47,067 bases of DNA from Nostoc sp. CHAB 5834 (lineage in GTDB: Bacteria > Cyanobacteriota > Cyanobacteriia > Cyanobacteriales > Nostocaceae). The notes below the pieces were generated by a model. The model did no database searches. It was not told the DNA's origin and saw only the letters and a program-made list of their open reading frames with translations. Positions 25,047-32,416 of this stretch are shown one piece after another. The stretch spans positions 1-47,067 of the forward strand of contig JAIVFU010000054.1 of NCBI GenBank assembly GCA_020829485.1, given 5' to 3'. Position numbers and translations under genes: made by a program. The stretch's first letter is position 1. Each line of letters starts with the position of its first letter.

Positions 25047-25460
25047 CTATCCAGAAATATGGACAACCAATTCTCTTAAATTACTGCGCTGGCGATGTTC
25101 CCAAATATAAATTCCTTGCCAAGTTCCCAGTACTAAATGACCACGATTAATGGGGATATGTTCAGAAGTGTGGGTGAGTGCGGTACGAATGTGTGCCGGC
25201 ATATCATCGGGGCCTTCTGCATCGTGAATGTATATTCCTGATTCTGGCACGAGTTTTGCCATAAAGTTAGCTAAATCCACAAGGACATCGGGATCGGCAT
25301 TTTCTTGGATGACTAAACTGGCTGAAGTGTGGCGTAAAAATAAAGTACAAAGACCAGTTTCAACTCCCGATTCTGCAACTGTGGCTGCAATTTTTGCAGT
25401 AATATTGTAAAAAGATTTACCAGTTGTAGAAATTTTTAGTAGTTTTTGGTAGTGAGTCAT
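25047..25460 (-). CDS. YjbQ/UPF0047 family protein
   Basis: The 137-residue protein shows the complete family signature: CTLFLRHTSASLVIQENAD, PDVLVDLANFMAKLVP, HIRTALTHTSEHIPINRGHL and GTWQGIYIWEHR. The conserved His, Asp and Glu residues form a metal-associated site in structures of the family. Members are often called secondary thiamine-phosphate synthase because of weak activity in vitro; the physiological role is unresolved. It is transcribed alone and has the normal length. Confidence 0.95.
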   Translation of the reverse strand: MTHYQKLLKISTTGKSFYNITAKIAATVAESGVETGLCTLFLRHTSASLVIQENADPDVLVDLANFMAKLVPESGIYIHDAEGPDDMPAHIRTALTHTSEHIPINRGHLVLGTWQGIYIWEHRQRSNLRELVVHISG

Positions 25461-25503
25461 TTAAAACAGTAATTATTGATGACAGTAAAAGCTAATTAGT
25501 CGT

Positions 25504-25728
25504 TCAGTCTGCTTGATTTGGTTGTTGTTCTGCCGTTGGTTGATCGTTAGACTGAGTATGTCTTCTGCTAAAGAGACTTAACACCGCATTTACAAACTCT
25601 TTGAGGACATCGAGGATAATAGGTGTGTTAGGCAGATTGTGAGATAAAGCTGTAATGTTATCTAGGTTTGGTTCTGGCAGTTCTAAACTCTTTTTATAAG
25701 ATGTTGTATCGTCTTGGTTGGTATTCAT
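25504..25728 (-). CDS. Small hypothetical protein coupled to a broken membrane-protein gene
   Basis: The 74-residue protein starts MNTNQDDTTSYKKSLELPEP; its middle (PIILDVLKEFVNAVLSLFSR) is an amphipathic or weakly hydrophobic helix and its end is Gln/Asn-rich. Its ATG overlaps the TGA stop of the upstream membrane-protein gene (ATGA), so the two were translationally coupled. Since that upstream gene is split by a MITE, expression of this one may be altered. No family is recognised. Confidence 0.6.
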   Translation of the reverse strand: MNTNQDDTTSYKKSLELPEPNLDNITALSHNLPNTPIILDVLKEFVNAVLSLFSRRHTQSNDQPTAEQQPNQAD

Positions 25729-26379
25729 AGTTTTTGTAGTTCAGGAATGAAATAAACTGTTACTTGATGTAGCAATGCAACCATAGCAATTCCAGCCGTA
25801 ACACCAGTAGCATATTTCAAGGCTAGGGAAATATCGTCTACTTGCTTCTGGTTATTATTATAAGTCTCTCTGAAGTCAGCTAACATCTGTAAATTGTATT
25901 CTTGAGGCGTAAACATTAAATAATCTTCTGGAAAGTTGAGTTTTTCTTCCTTTTTCTCGTTTTCTTTCTGTTTTTCTAAATTGGGACTGACAAAAAACTT
26001 ACGTGGCAACAAAGCCCAGATTAGTAGCAGAAAGTTTATGAAAAATAATAATATCTCTAACGCACTGAAGATACTAAATATAGGAATCAATTTCGATATT
26101 GTTAGAAAACTTAGTATATAGGAATCGTATTTGATTTTTGAAATTATCTATGTGGGCGGGGAGTGGGGAGTAGGGAGTAGGGAGTAGGGAATTAGGCTTT
26201 TCGATCTGTACGGAGCTTTTTCAGAAATCAAATATTAGTCCTATAGCGCTGTTTGTAACAAATAGAATGTTCATCTGGGTGATTAAAATTTGCCGTTCTT
26301 CTTTTTGTCTTTCTAGAACTCGACGCACATCTTGGGTGGCTAATTCTAAAGTTTCTTTATCTATTGCTGGAGATTCCAT
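25725..26379 (-). pseudogene. Membrane-protein gene split by a TA-targeting MITE
   Basis: The minus strand starts at ATG 26379 with MESPAIDKETLELATQDVRR and reaches ILFVTNSA, where a 125-bp element enters; the frame then ends in it at 26221. Beyond the element the sequence resumes with LSFLTISKLIPIFSIFSALE and runs to QKL-stop at 25725. Removing the element plus one TA joins the two parts in frame (GCT ATA CTA AGT), giving about 175 residues with hydrophobic segments near positions 35-80 and at the C-terminus (TGVTAGIAMVALLHQ). The remaining 3-prime frame could start at a TTG at 26090, but it lacks the N-terminal helix. Function of the intact family is unknown to me. Confidence 0.8.
26119..26243. 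mobile_element. IS630/Tc1-type MITE inserted at TA inside a membrane-protein gene
   Basis: The ends TAGGAATCGTATTTGATTTT and (minus strand) TAGGACTAATATTTGATTTC form a long inverted repeat with few mismatches, and TA dinucleotides flank it at 26117-26118 and 26244-26245. TA duplication is typical of IS630/Tc1-mariner mobilisation. The interior is filled by GGGAGTAGGGAGTAGGGAGT-type tandem units and has no coding capacity. Confidence 0.82.
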
Positions 26380-26406
26380 TATTAATTGATGGTTTTTTGA
26401 ATAATT

Positions 26407-27489
26407 TTATTTCGTCTGTAAATAATTGAGAATAGCTTTAGCGATCGCTTCATTACCATCCTTAGCAATTGGTTCAGATTGCTTTGGTAATTGGGGTAAT
26501 TTATGCAGAAAATCCCAAGTCCCTTGAAAAAACTCAGATGGTGTGATGATTTGATGCTGGTTATAATTTGTAATGCCTTCTATTAGAAAAGTTGCTTCGG
26601 CAAAGTCCTCACGGGGAATGGTAACAATAGGTACTCCTAATAGTGTGGCCTCAGCAAAAGTACTGTAACCAGGTTTAGAAACGACTCGTCCACAAATAGG
26701 CATAAAATCTACAGGGCGGTATTTGCGGTCATCAATTTTAACTAAATTAGGTAAATCAGGAGCAGATTGATCAAAGACGATAAATTGCCAATCTGGGAAT
26801 CGCCGCAGGTTCTCGTAGGGAATTTGCTGTAAACCCAAGCCACCAAAGGTTAACAAAATAGTTTTTTCTACTGGTGCAGTTATTCCCCAAAGAGAACGTA
26901 AATCATCAGCAGAGTGACGGGGGGAACCGCCTGTTAAACCGACATCTGTGATATTGTTAAAAGCTGGCATCGGTTCGTGGAAGGGGAGACGAAACAAGCG
27001 ATCGCATTTTGAGTACCAATCACTAATCCAATCTGCAACTGCGGTAAATTCGCCTCCCCAATCTCGGTAGATAAAGTCCCAACCAAAGTTACTCATCATC
27101 CAGCAGGGAATATTTGCACCTTTGGCAAACCCAGGAGCGAGGAAGGGAATATCTGCCAAAATGAGATTAACGCGATTTTGGCGGATAAAATTCACTTCTG
27201 AAGCAATGAGGGAATTTTGATGCTTCTTAATATCTAGCAACTTTTCTAAAGTCGCTACTTTATCCATTGTCAAACTATCGGTTTGCACCACACCCAAATC
27301 AAATGCACGGGGACGATAGATAAAATCGCCTTCTATGTAGCACTCTAACAACCAGCGCGGGGCAGTAGTTACCAGAATTAACAGAACTTCTGGACATAAT
27401 TTTTGAATTGTCGCAGCTACAGAAGCCATGCGAGTAGCATGACCAAAACCGTGGTTAGTTATGGCTAAGTATAAAATTGGGCGTTCCAT
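26407..27489 (-). CDS. GT-B-fold glycosyltransferase-like protein
   Basis: From ATG 27489 the protein has 360 residues: MERPILYLAITNHGFGHATR at the N-terminus (glycine-rich donor/acceptor loop of GT28/MurG-like enzymes), and a second Rossmann half with TILLTFGGLGLQQIPYENLR and CGRVVSKPGYSTFAEATLLG, where the SKPGYST.E segment matches the nucleotide-sugar site of that group. This arrangement resembles the glycosyltransferase-like half of L-arabinokinase-type proteins. Donor and acceptor are unknown. The TTG at 27495 used by longer predictions is unnecessary. Confidence 0.82.
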   Translation of the reverse strand: MERPILYLAITNHGFGHATRMASVAATIQKLCPEVLLILVTTAPRWLLECYIEGDFIYRPRAFDLGVVQTDSLTMDKVATLEKLLDIKKHQNSLIASEVNFIRQNRVNLILADIPFLAPGFAKGANIPCWMMSNFGWDFIYRDWGGEFTAVADWISDWYSKCDRLFRLPFHEPMPAFNNITDVGLTGGSPRHSADDLRSLWGITAPVEKTILLTFGGLGLQQIPYENLRRFPDWQFIVFDQSAPDLPNLVKIDDRKYRPVDFMPICGRVVSKPGYSTFAEATLLGVPIVTIPREDFAEATFLIEGITNYNQHQIITPSEFFQGTWDFLHKLPQLPKQSEPIAKDGNEAIAKAILNYLQTK

Positions 27490-27511
27490 TTTCAAGTTAA
27501 GAGTCGTTCCA

Positions 27512-27572
27512 TTTTGGATTTTAGATTTTAGATTTTAGATTTTTACTTCAATCCAAAATCTAAAATTGGCAG
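27512..27572. repeat. TTTTAGA tandem repeat with facing inverted copy
   Basis: TTTTGGATTTTAGATTTTAG followed by more TTTTAGA units faces AATCCAAAATCTAAAATT at about 27550-27567, so the transcript can form a hairpin between the aminotransferase and glycosyltransferase genes. A related copy is at 28802-28832. Confidence 0.75.
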
Positions 27573-27603
27573 AGTTAGGGGTGAAAATTATAATTCCTAA
27601 CTT

Positions 27604-28797
27604 TTAATTAATTTTGCTAAAACTTTGAATCGCCTCAATCAATTGGTCGATTTCCGATTCTAAAGTAAAGTAATGGACGGTAACTCGTATACAGCTAGGA
27701 TCGGCAATTGTCCGAGTTAATATTCTTTGTGAATCTAAAAATTGCACTAACTTGAGATTAGCTTGGGGTTGATTATTTTCAAGTTGGAACGAGACGATAC
27801 CGCTTTCAGGTGGGGAAGTTCGCAAACATTTAATATCGGGTAACGCCCTCAATTGTCGCCAAAGGTAGTCACTGTTTTGGCAAATTTGCTCGTAACGTTC
27901 CTGTGAGGTTCCCCATTGCTGATGGATTGCGATCGCCTCCCGTAAACCAACATACAACGGATAAGCTAATGTAGACACTTCATATCGTCGCCCATCGGGA
28001 AGCCAATCTACAGGCTGAGATTGACTATCCACAACAATGCCATTCAAACCAATAAACGTAGGTTTCAGGCTTTCTCGTGCTTCTGGGCGGACATACAAGC
28101 CACCAGCACCCGCAGGGCCACATAACCATTTGTGACCAGTGAAAGCATAAAAATCTACTCCCAATTCAGTTAAGTTTAAAGGCAACAAACCAGCAGATTG
28201 GGCAGCATCTATCAGTAAAAAAGAATGATTATTCCTGCATACTTCGGCAATTTTATCAAGAGGTAAAACTTGACCAGTATTCCAGAAAACATGACTTAAT
28301 ATTACAAGACGAGTATTAGGGCGTAAGTGTTGGGCAATAACTTTTACAGGGTCGCCCTCATTTAAAGTTGCTTTTAGTGGACAGGTAGTAACTTCTACAG
28401 CGAATCTCCGTGATATTTCCTGTGTTGTGGCAATTACGCCTGGATGTTCGCAGTCTGAAAGCAGTATATGGTCGCCAGCACGCCACTCGATGCCCCACAT
28501 GGCGATATTACAGCCAACAGTGACATTCTGCGTAAGAGTAATTGTTTCACTTGGTGCGTGTAACTCTGAAGCGATCGCAACTCTAGCAGCTTGAGTTTGC
28601 GGTGCTATCCAGCGATACGCCTCATTACCAAAGGGGCCTATTTGCTGAACATAAGCTTGAGTTTGAGCGATCGCATCCATTGCCCTTTGGGGCATCGGCC
28701 CTTGTCCCCCATAATTGAAATAAGTCTTATTCGCTAAAGCCGGAAATTGCTCTCGATGGCTATGCAACCTGGTTTGTGTGGCAGAAGTACTGGTCAT
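27604..28797 (-). CDS. Aminotransferase class V-fold PLP enzyme
   Basis: The 397-residue protein carries the class V signature: TLTQNVTVGCNIAMWGIEWR near residue 90, ILLSDCEHPGV, LLIDAAQSAG with Asp197 contacting the PLP ring, and FTGHKWLCGPAGAGGLYV with the Schiff-base lysine at 223. This places it among cysteine desulfurase or isopenicillin N epimerase-like enzymes. No catalytic-cysteine loop typical of SufS/IscS is obvious near residue 330 (LRTSPPESGIVSF), so I would not call it a housekeeping desulfurase. It is upstream of the glycosyltransferase gene on the same strand, 114 bp away. Confidence 0.85.
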   Translation of the reverse strand: MTSTSATQTRLHSHREQFPALANKTYFNYGGQGPMPQRAMDAIAQTQAYVQQIGPFGNEAYRWIAPQTQAARVAIASELHAPSETITLTQNVTVGCNIAMWGIEWRAGDHILLSDCEHPGVIATTQEISRRFAVEVTTCPLKATLNEGDPVKVIAQHLRPNTRLVILSHVFWNTGQVLPLDKIAEVCRNNHSFLLIDAAQSAGLLPLNLTELGVDFYAFTGHKWLCGPAGAGGLYVRPEARESLKPTFIGLNGIVVDSQSQPVDWLPDGRRYEVSTLAYPLYVGLREAIAIHQQWGTSQERYEQICQNSDYLWRQLRALPDIKCLRTSPPESGIVSFQLENNQPQANLKLVQFLDSQRILTRTIADPSCIRVTVHYFTLESEIDQLIEAIQSFSKIN

Positions 28798-29112
28798 AAC
28801 AATTTTAGATTTTAGATTGTAGATTTTGGATTAGTCAAAAGTTATTGAGCGTTAGTTATTTTTTACTCATCTCCCTCATCCTCCTCTGACTTTTCACGTT
28901 ATGTAGGAAAGCCCACGAAAAACCTAACCCCCTAGCCCCCTTCCCGTATCGGAAAGGGGGAAAATTCAAAGTCTCTCTCCTTAAAGGATGAGAGAAATAG
29001 AAGTGAGGTTTTCCACATCCCGTGAAAAGTCAGATCCTCCTCCATTCTCCCACTTCATCATTAGTTATCTGAGTTACTCCCAGACTGTACTAATTCTTGT
29101 TAACTTAAAAGA
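28798..29112. other. Divergent intergenic region with STRR and a MITE
   Basis: This 315-bp gap between divergent genes holds a TTTTAGA repeat (28802-28832), a CTCCCTCATC string (28870-28885) and the MITE at 28886-29033. The remaining 79 bp before the nuclease gene must contain its promoter. Confidence 0.5.
28886..29033. mobile_element. MITE with 13-bp perfect inverted repeats and an 8-bp target duplication
   Basis: The ends are CTGACTTTTCACG and CGTGAAAAGTCAG, a perfect 13-bp inverted repeat. ATCCTCCT lies immediately on both sides (28878-28885 and 29034-29041), an exact 8-bp direct repeat consistent with target-site duplication. The interior (CCTAACCCCCTAGCCCCCTT, then TTCAAAGTCTCTCTCCTT) resembles the reverse complement of the core in the elements at 124 and 14282. 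Confidence 0.82.
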
Positions 29113-30573
29113 ATGCTAATTAATGCTGAACTCCTACTGCAATACCAACGCTGTAAACGTCGGACTTTTCTAGATATCCACGGTGACAAAAGTCAGCGTG
29201 ATGCTCCCAATGAGTTGCTGCGGAAACTACAACAGGATAAAATCGCTCATCAACTGAGTGCTTTGGCAAAGGTGACTTATCACCAACCAGATTATTCTTA
29301 TGGAAACTGGGAAGCGGCAGAAACAGCAACTTTAGAATTGATGCAGCGTGGGGTTGAGTATATCTATAAGGGAGTACTGTTAGCAACTTATTCTGAAGGA
29401 TGCACCCTGCTAAGTCGTCCAGATTTACTCGTCAAACGGCCAGGAAAATCCTGCTTTGGTGATTGGATGTATGTTCCGGCTAGTATTGAACTGGGTAAGC
29501 GCCCTAAGCAAGAATATCAAGTTGTTGCCGCATTTCACGCCCAAGTATTGGCAACAATACAAGACTTGGCACCAGAAACAGCTTGGCTGATATTGCGTAC
29601 CAAAGATATAAATTATCCTGTGGATTTGCTCAAATGGACACCACGGATGCAGCAAATTCTGGAGGAGTTTATTCAAGTTTTAGAGTTACCCAATCCGCCA
29701 GAAGTATTTATTTCTCGGCAAAAGTGCAATCTTTGCCATTGGTATAGTCAATGTTATGCGATCGCTCAATCTGAAAAACATCTCTCACTATTACCAGGTG
29801 TAACACCCATTCGCTATACTCAACTTCAAGACCTAGCCATCACCACACTAGAATCTCTCGCTAATACTAGTCCCAGCGCCTTAGAAAACCTAGTTGGTTT
29901 TGACACGGAAGTAGCGCCCAAACTGATAGTGCAAGCTCAATCTTCACTGGAAAAACGACCATTAATCTTACCATACCCGCTACCAATAAAAGATATTACA
30001 TTTACAGCACCCATAGAGCTTTACTTTGATATTGAGGCACAGCCAGACTTAGATTTAAATTATCTTTTAGGGGTTTTGGTCGTTGATAGACTTGCCAATA
30101 CAGAAAAGTTTTATTCGTTTTTAGCAGATAAACCAGAAGACGAAGAATTAGTTTGGCAGCAATTTTTGGATTTGGTTTGGCAATATCCCGAAGCGCCAAT
30201 TTACCATTTTTGTGTGTACGAGTTTGATACAGTCAAACGGTTAGCAAGGCTTTACAAAACTCCTTCTTCCTTAGTGCGTCCTGTACTGAGTCGATTTGTG
30301 GATGTATATGAACAATTAACCCATAGTGTAGCATTGCCTGTAGAAAGTTATGCCTTGAAAGCGATCGCTCGTTGGTTAGGGTTTGAGTGGCGAGAAAAAG
30401 AAGCTAGTGGTGCTAAATGTATTTACTGGTATGATCAGTGGCTAGAAACAGGCGATCGCACCTTACTAGAAATTATCCAAAGCTACAACGAAGATGACTG
30501 TCGCGCTACCCTCAGAGTGAAAAACTGGCTTGTAAACTTTTTTCAGGATGAATATGGTTTGCGGCTAGCTTAA
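29113..30573 (+). CDS. TM0106-family RecB/Cas4-like nuclease with RNase H-like domain
   Basis: The 486-residue protein opens MLINAELLLQYQRCKRRTFL; Cys14 together with Cys205, Cys208 and Cys214 (CNLCHWYSQC) matches the iron-sulfur Cys layout of Cas4/AddB-type nucleases. The middle contains SRPDLLVKR and YVPASIELGKRPKQEYQV as the nuclease core. A second domain has YFDIEAQPD (Asp306, Glu308) and YNEDDCRATL (Asp461, Asp462), the DEDD-type RNase H-like exonuclease motif set. This two-nuclease architecture is the TM0106 family of putative nucleases. No helicase or CRISPR genes are nearby, so its pathway is open. Confidence 0.85.
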   Translation: MLINAELLLQYQRCKRRTFLDIHGDKSQRDAPNELLRKLQQDKIAHQLSALAKVTYHQPDYSYGNWEAAETATLELMQRGVEYIYKGVLLATYSEGCTLLSRPDLLVKRPGKSCFGDWMYVPASIELGKRPKQEYQVVAAFHAQVLATIQDLAPETAWLILRTKDINYPVDLLKWTPRMQQILEEFIQVLELPNPPEVFISRQKCNLCHWYSQCYAIAQSEKHLSLLPGVTPIRYTQLQDLAITTLESLANTSPSALENLVGFDTEVAPKLIVQAQSSLEKRPLILPYPLPIKDITFTAPIELYFDIEAQPDLDLNYLLGVLVVDRLANTEKFYSFLADKPEDEELVWQQFLDLVWQYPEAPIYHFCVYEFDTVKRLARLYKTPSSLVRPVLSRFVDVYEQLTHSVALPVESYALKAIARWLGFEWREKEASGAKCIYWYDQWLETGDRTLLEIIQSYNEDDCRATLRVKNWLVNFFQDEYGLRLA

Positions 30574-30955
30574 GTAATTTGGTATTTTTTAAAGGTTTTC
30601 AATAGCTTAGAATACATGTTATTTGTAGCAGTGTACAGATGTGCAACTCTGCTGGCTTTAGCATGATACAGCGTATTTCAGGTAAATGAGGTACGGGCAT
30701 GGCACTGCCCATGCGTGTCAACTTAACGTAAAAGCCATGTCGAGACGTGATATTCAGTTCTCTAGCTTTCCATCACTCACCGCGTCACCCCACCCTAACC
30801 CTCCCCGATGCATTGGGGGGTAAAACGTCTGTGGGACATGCATTTAAGCTTAAGTTGACACCAATGGGCACTGCCATGCCCTTACAATTATCTGTACCTC
30901 ACCAACTTGCAATCTGCTATATCTTATTTATAATTTTCCACTTCAACACAAATAT
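30574..30955. other. Intergenic region with a long inverted-repeat element
   Basis: This 382-bp gap between two plus-strand genes is mostly occupied by the element at 30687-30901. No gene is supported; the 72-codon frame at 30747 lies within the repeat and is not protein-like. Confidence 0.5.
30687..30901. mobile_element. MITE-like element with TGAGGTAC ends
   Basis: Outer ends TGAGGTAC and GTACCTCA are complementary, and inner parts also pair: GGGCATGGCACTGCCCAT with ATGGGCACTGCCATGCCC, and TGTCAACTTAA with TTAAGTTGACA. The centre holds a CCCTCCCC/GGGGGG block. Total length is about 215 bp, without coding capacity. No clear target duplication is visible. Confidence 0.65.
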
Positions 30956-32140
30956 ATGCAGTTAATTAAAAATATTTTCAAAATCCCACGAATTATTTAC
31001 TTCTTTATCCCAATTATAATTATCATCTTTTTATTAAACTTTTTACCCATAAATGCTATTGAAATAAGTAGCATAGAGTTCATCGGAGAAGCTACTTTAG
31101 CAAAAGGTTTAACCTTACAAAAAACTGAAATTGGAGGTTTATCTGGAATTACCTATGATTCCACAAACAACCTTTATTATGCTATTTCCGATGACCGTGG
31201 GCAAAAAGCTGCTGCCCGTTTCTACACCCTGAAAATCGACTTAAGTAAGGGTTACCTACAAAAGGATAAAGTTGTTCCTGTCAGTATTACCACATTATTA
31301 AATGAAAATGGTCAAACATTTCGCCCTGGTGAAACTGATACAGAAGGTATTGCTTTAACTAATAAAGCAACTATATTTATTTCTTCTGAAGGCGATGCTG
31401 CAAAATTAATTAATCCTTTTATTAAAGAGTTCTCACTATCTTTTGGTAGAGAAATTACAACACTTCCCATACCAAGCAAATTTTTTCCCGATAAAAGTGG
31501 TAAACAAGGTATCCGCAACAATTTGGCTTTTGAAAGCCTTACCATCACACCGGATAAAAAGCATCTATTCACAGCCCCCGAAAATGCTCTAATTCAAGAT
31601 GGTGTCGCAGCGAAAGCTAACATCGGTACTCCTTGTCGGATTTTGCAATACAACTTGCTCAACAACCAGCCAGAAAAAGAATTTCTTTACCAAACAGAAC
31701 CAGTTTCCCCCTTTTTGAATGTGACTGGCAAATTCGCTAGTGGATTACCTGATTTACTTGCTCTCGATAATCAAGGACACTTCCTAAGTTTAGAACGGTC
31801 TTTTACTGGTTTAGGATTTGCTATTTCCCTATTCCAGGTTTCTTTAGAAGGATCTGATGATATTCATCAGATAAATAGCCTTTTAGCAGTTGGCTCTAAA
31901 AATATTAAACCAGTTCAGAAGAAACTACTGTTAGATTTGAGAAGCCTAGATGTACTGCTAGACAACATTGAAGGTTTAACTCTTGGCCCTAAACTATCCG
32001 ATGGTCAACAATCATTAATTCTCATCAGTGATAACAATTTTAACTCCTTGCAACGCACTCAGATACTAGCCTTTAAAATGAAAATTGAAACACCACTAAT
32101 CAGATTCTTACGCCGTTTATTCCCAAATCTCAACCCTTAG
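30956..32140 (+). CDS. Exported esterase-like phytase-family protein
   Basis: The 394-residue protein has a strong N-terminal hydrophobic run (FIPIIIIIFLLNFLP, about residues 17-31), so it is exported or anchored. The mature part has the family signature GGLSGITYDSTNNLYYAISD, then TDTEGIALTNKATIFISSEG and LAFESLTITPDKKHLFTAPE, and near the end LLDNIEGLTLGPKLSDGQQS with LILISDNNF. This is the esterase-like activity of phytase family, predicted beta-propeller phosphatase/esterases. Substrate is unknown. It directly precedes the kinase pair by 276 bp on the same strand. Confidence 0.87.
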   Translation: MQLIKNIFKIPRIIYFFIPIIIIIFLLNFLPINAIEISSIEFIGEATLAKGLTLQKTEIGGLSGITYDSTNNLYYAISDDRGQKAAARFYTLKIDLSKGYLQKDKVVPVSITTLLNENGQTFRPGETDTEGIALTNKATIFISSEGDAAKLINPFIKEFSLSFGREITTLPIPSKFFPDKSGKQGIRNNLAFESLTITPDKKHLFTAPENALIQDGVAAKANIGTPCRILQYNLLNNQPEKEFLYQTEPVSPFLNVTGKFASGLPDLLALDNQGHFLSLERSFTGLGFAISLFQVSLEGSDDIHQINSLLAVGSKNIKPVQKKLLLDLRSLDVLLDNIEGLTLGPKLSDGQQSLILISDNNFNSLQRTQILAFKMKIETPLIRFLRRLFPNLNP

Positions 32141-32416
32141 CTGTACAGAGGTATCAAGGTTTTACTGTCATTTACTTTTTCCTGTGTATTCACTGAATTT
32201 ACTAAGCAGCTTTATCTAGCTTATTTGTAGTTTCAGTGTAATTTCTCAACCGTATTGCTTAACAAATATGTTACACCATACTTAAGGAAATTTTCAGAGA
32301 GATTAACCTTGATTACAACATATAATTAATTTTCTAAAAACTATGATATTTTCTAAATTTATATTTCATAATTAACTAAACTTATTAAAGTATTTTGCCA
32401 ACAATATTTATCATAA

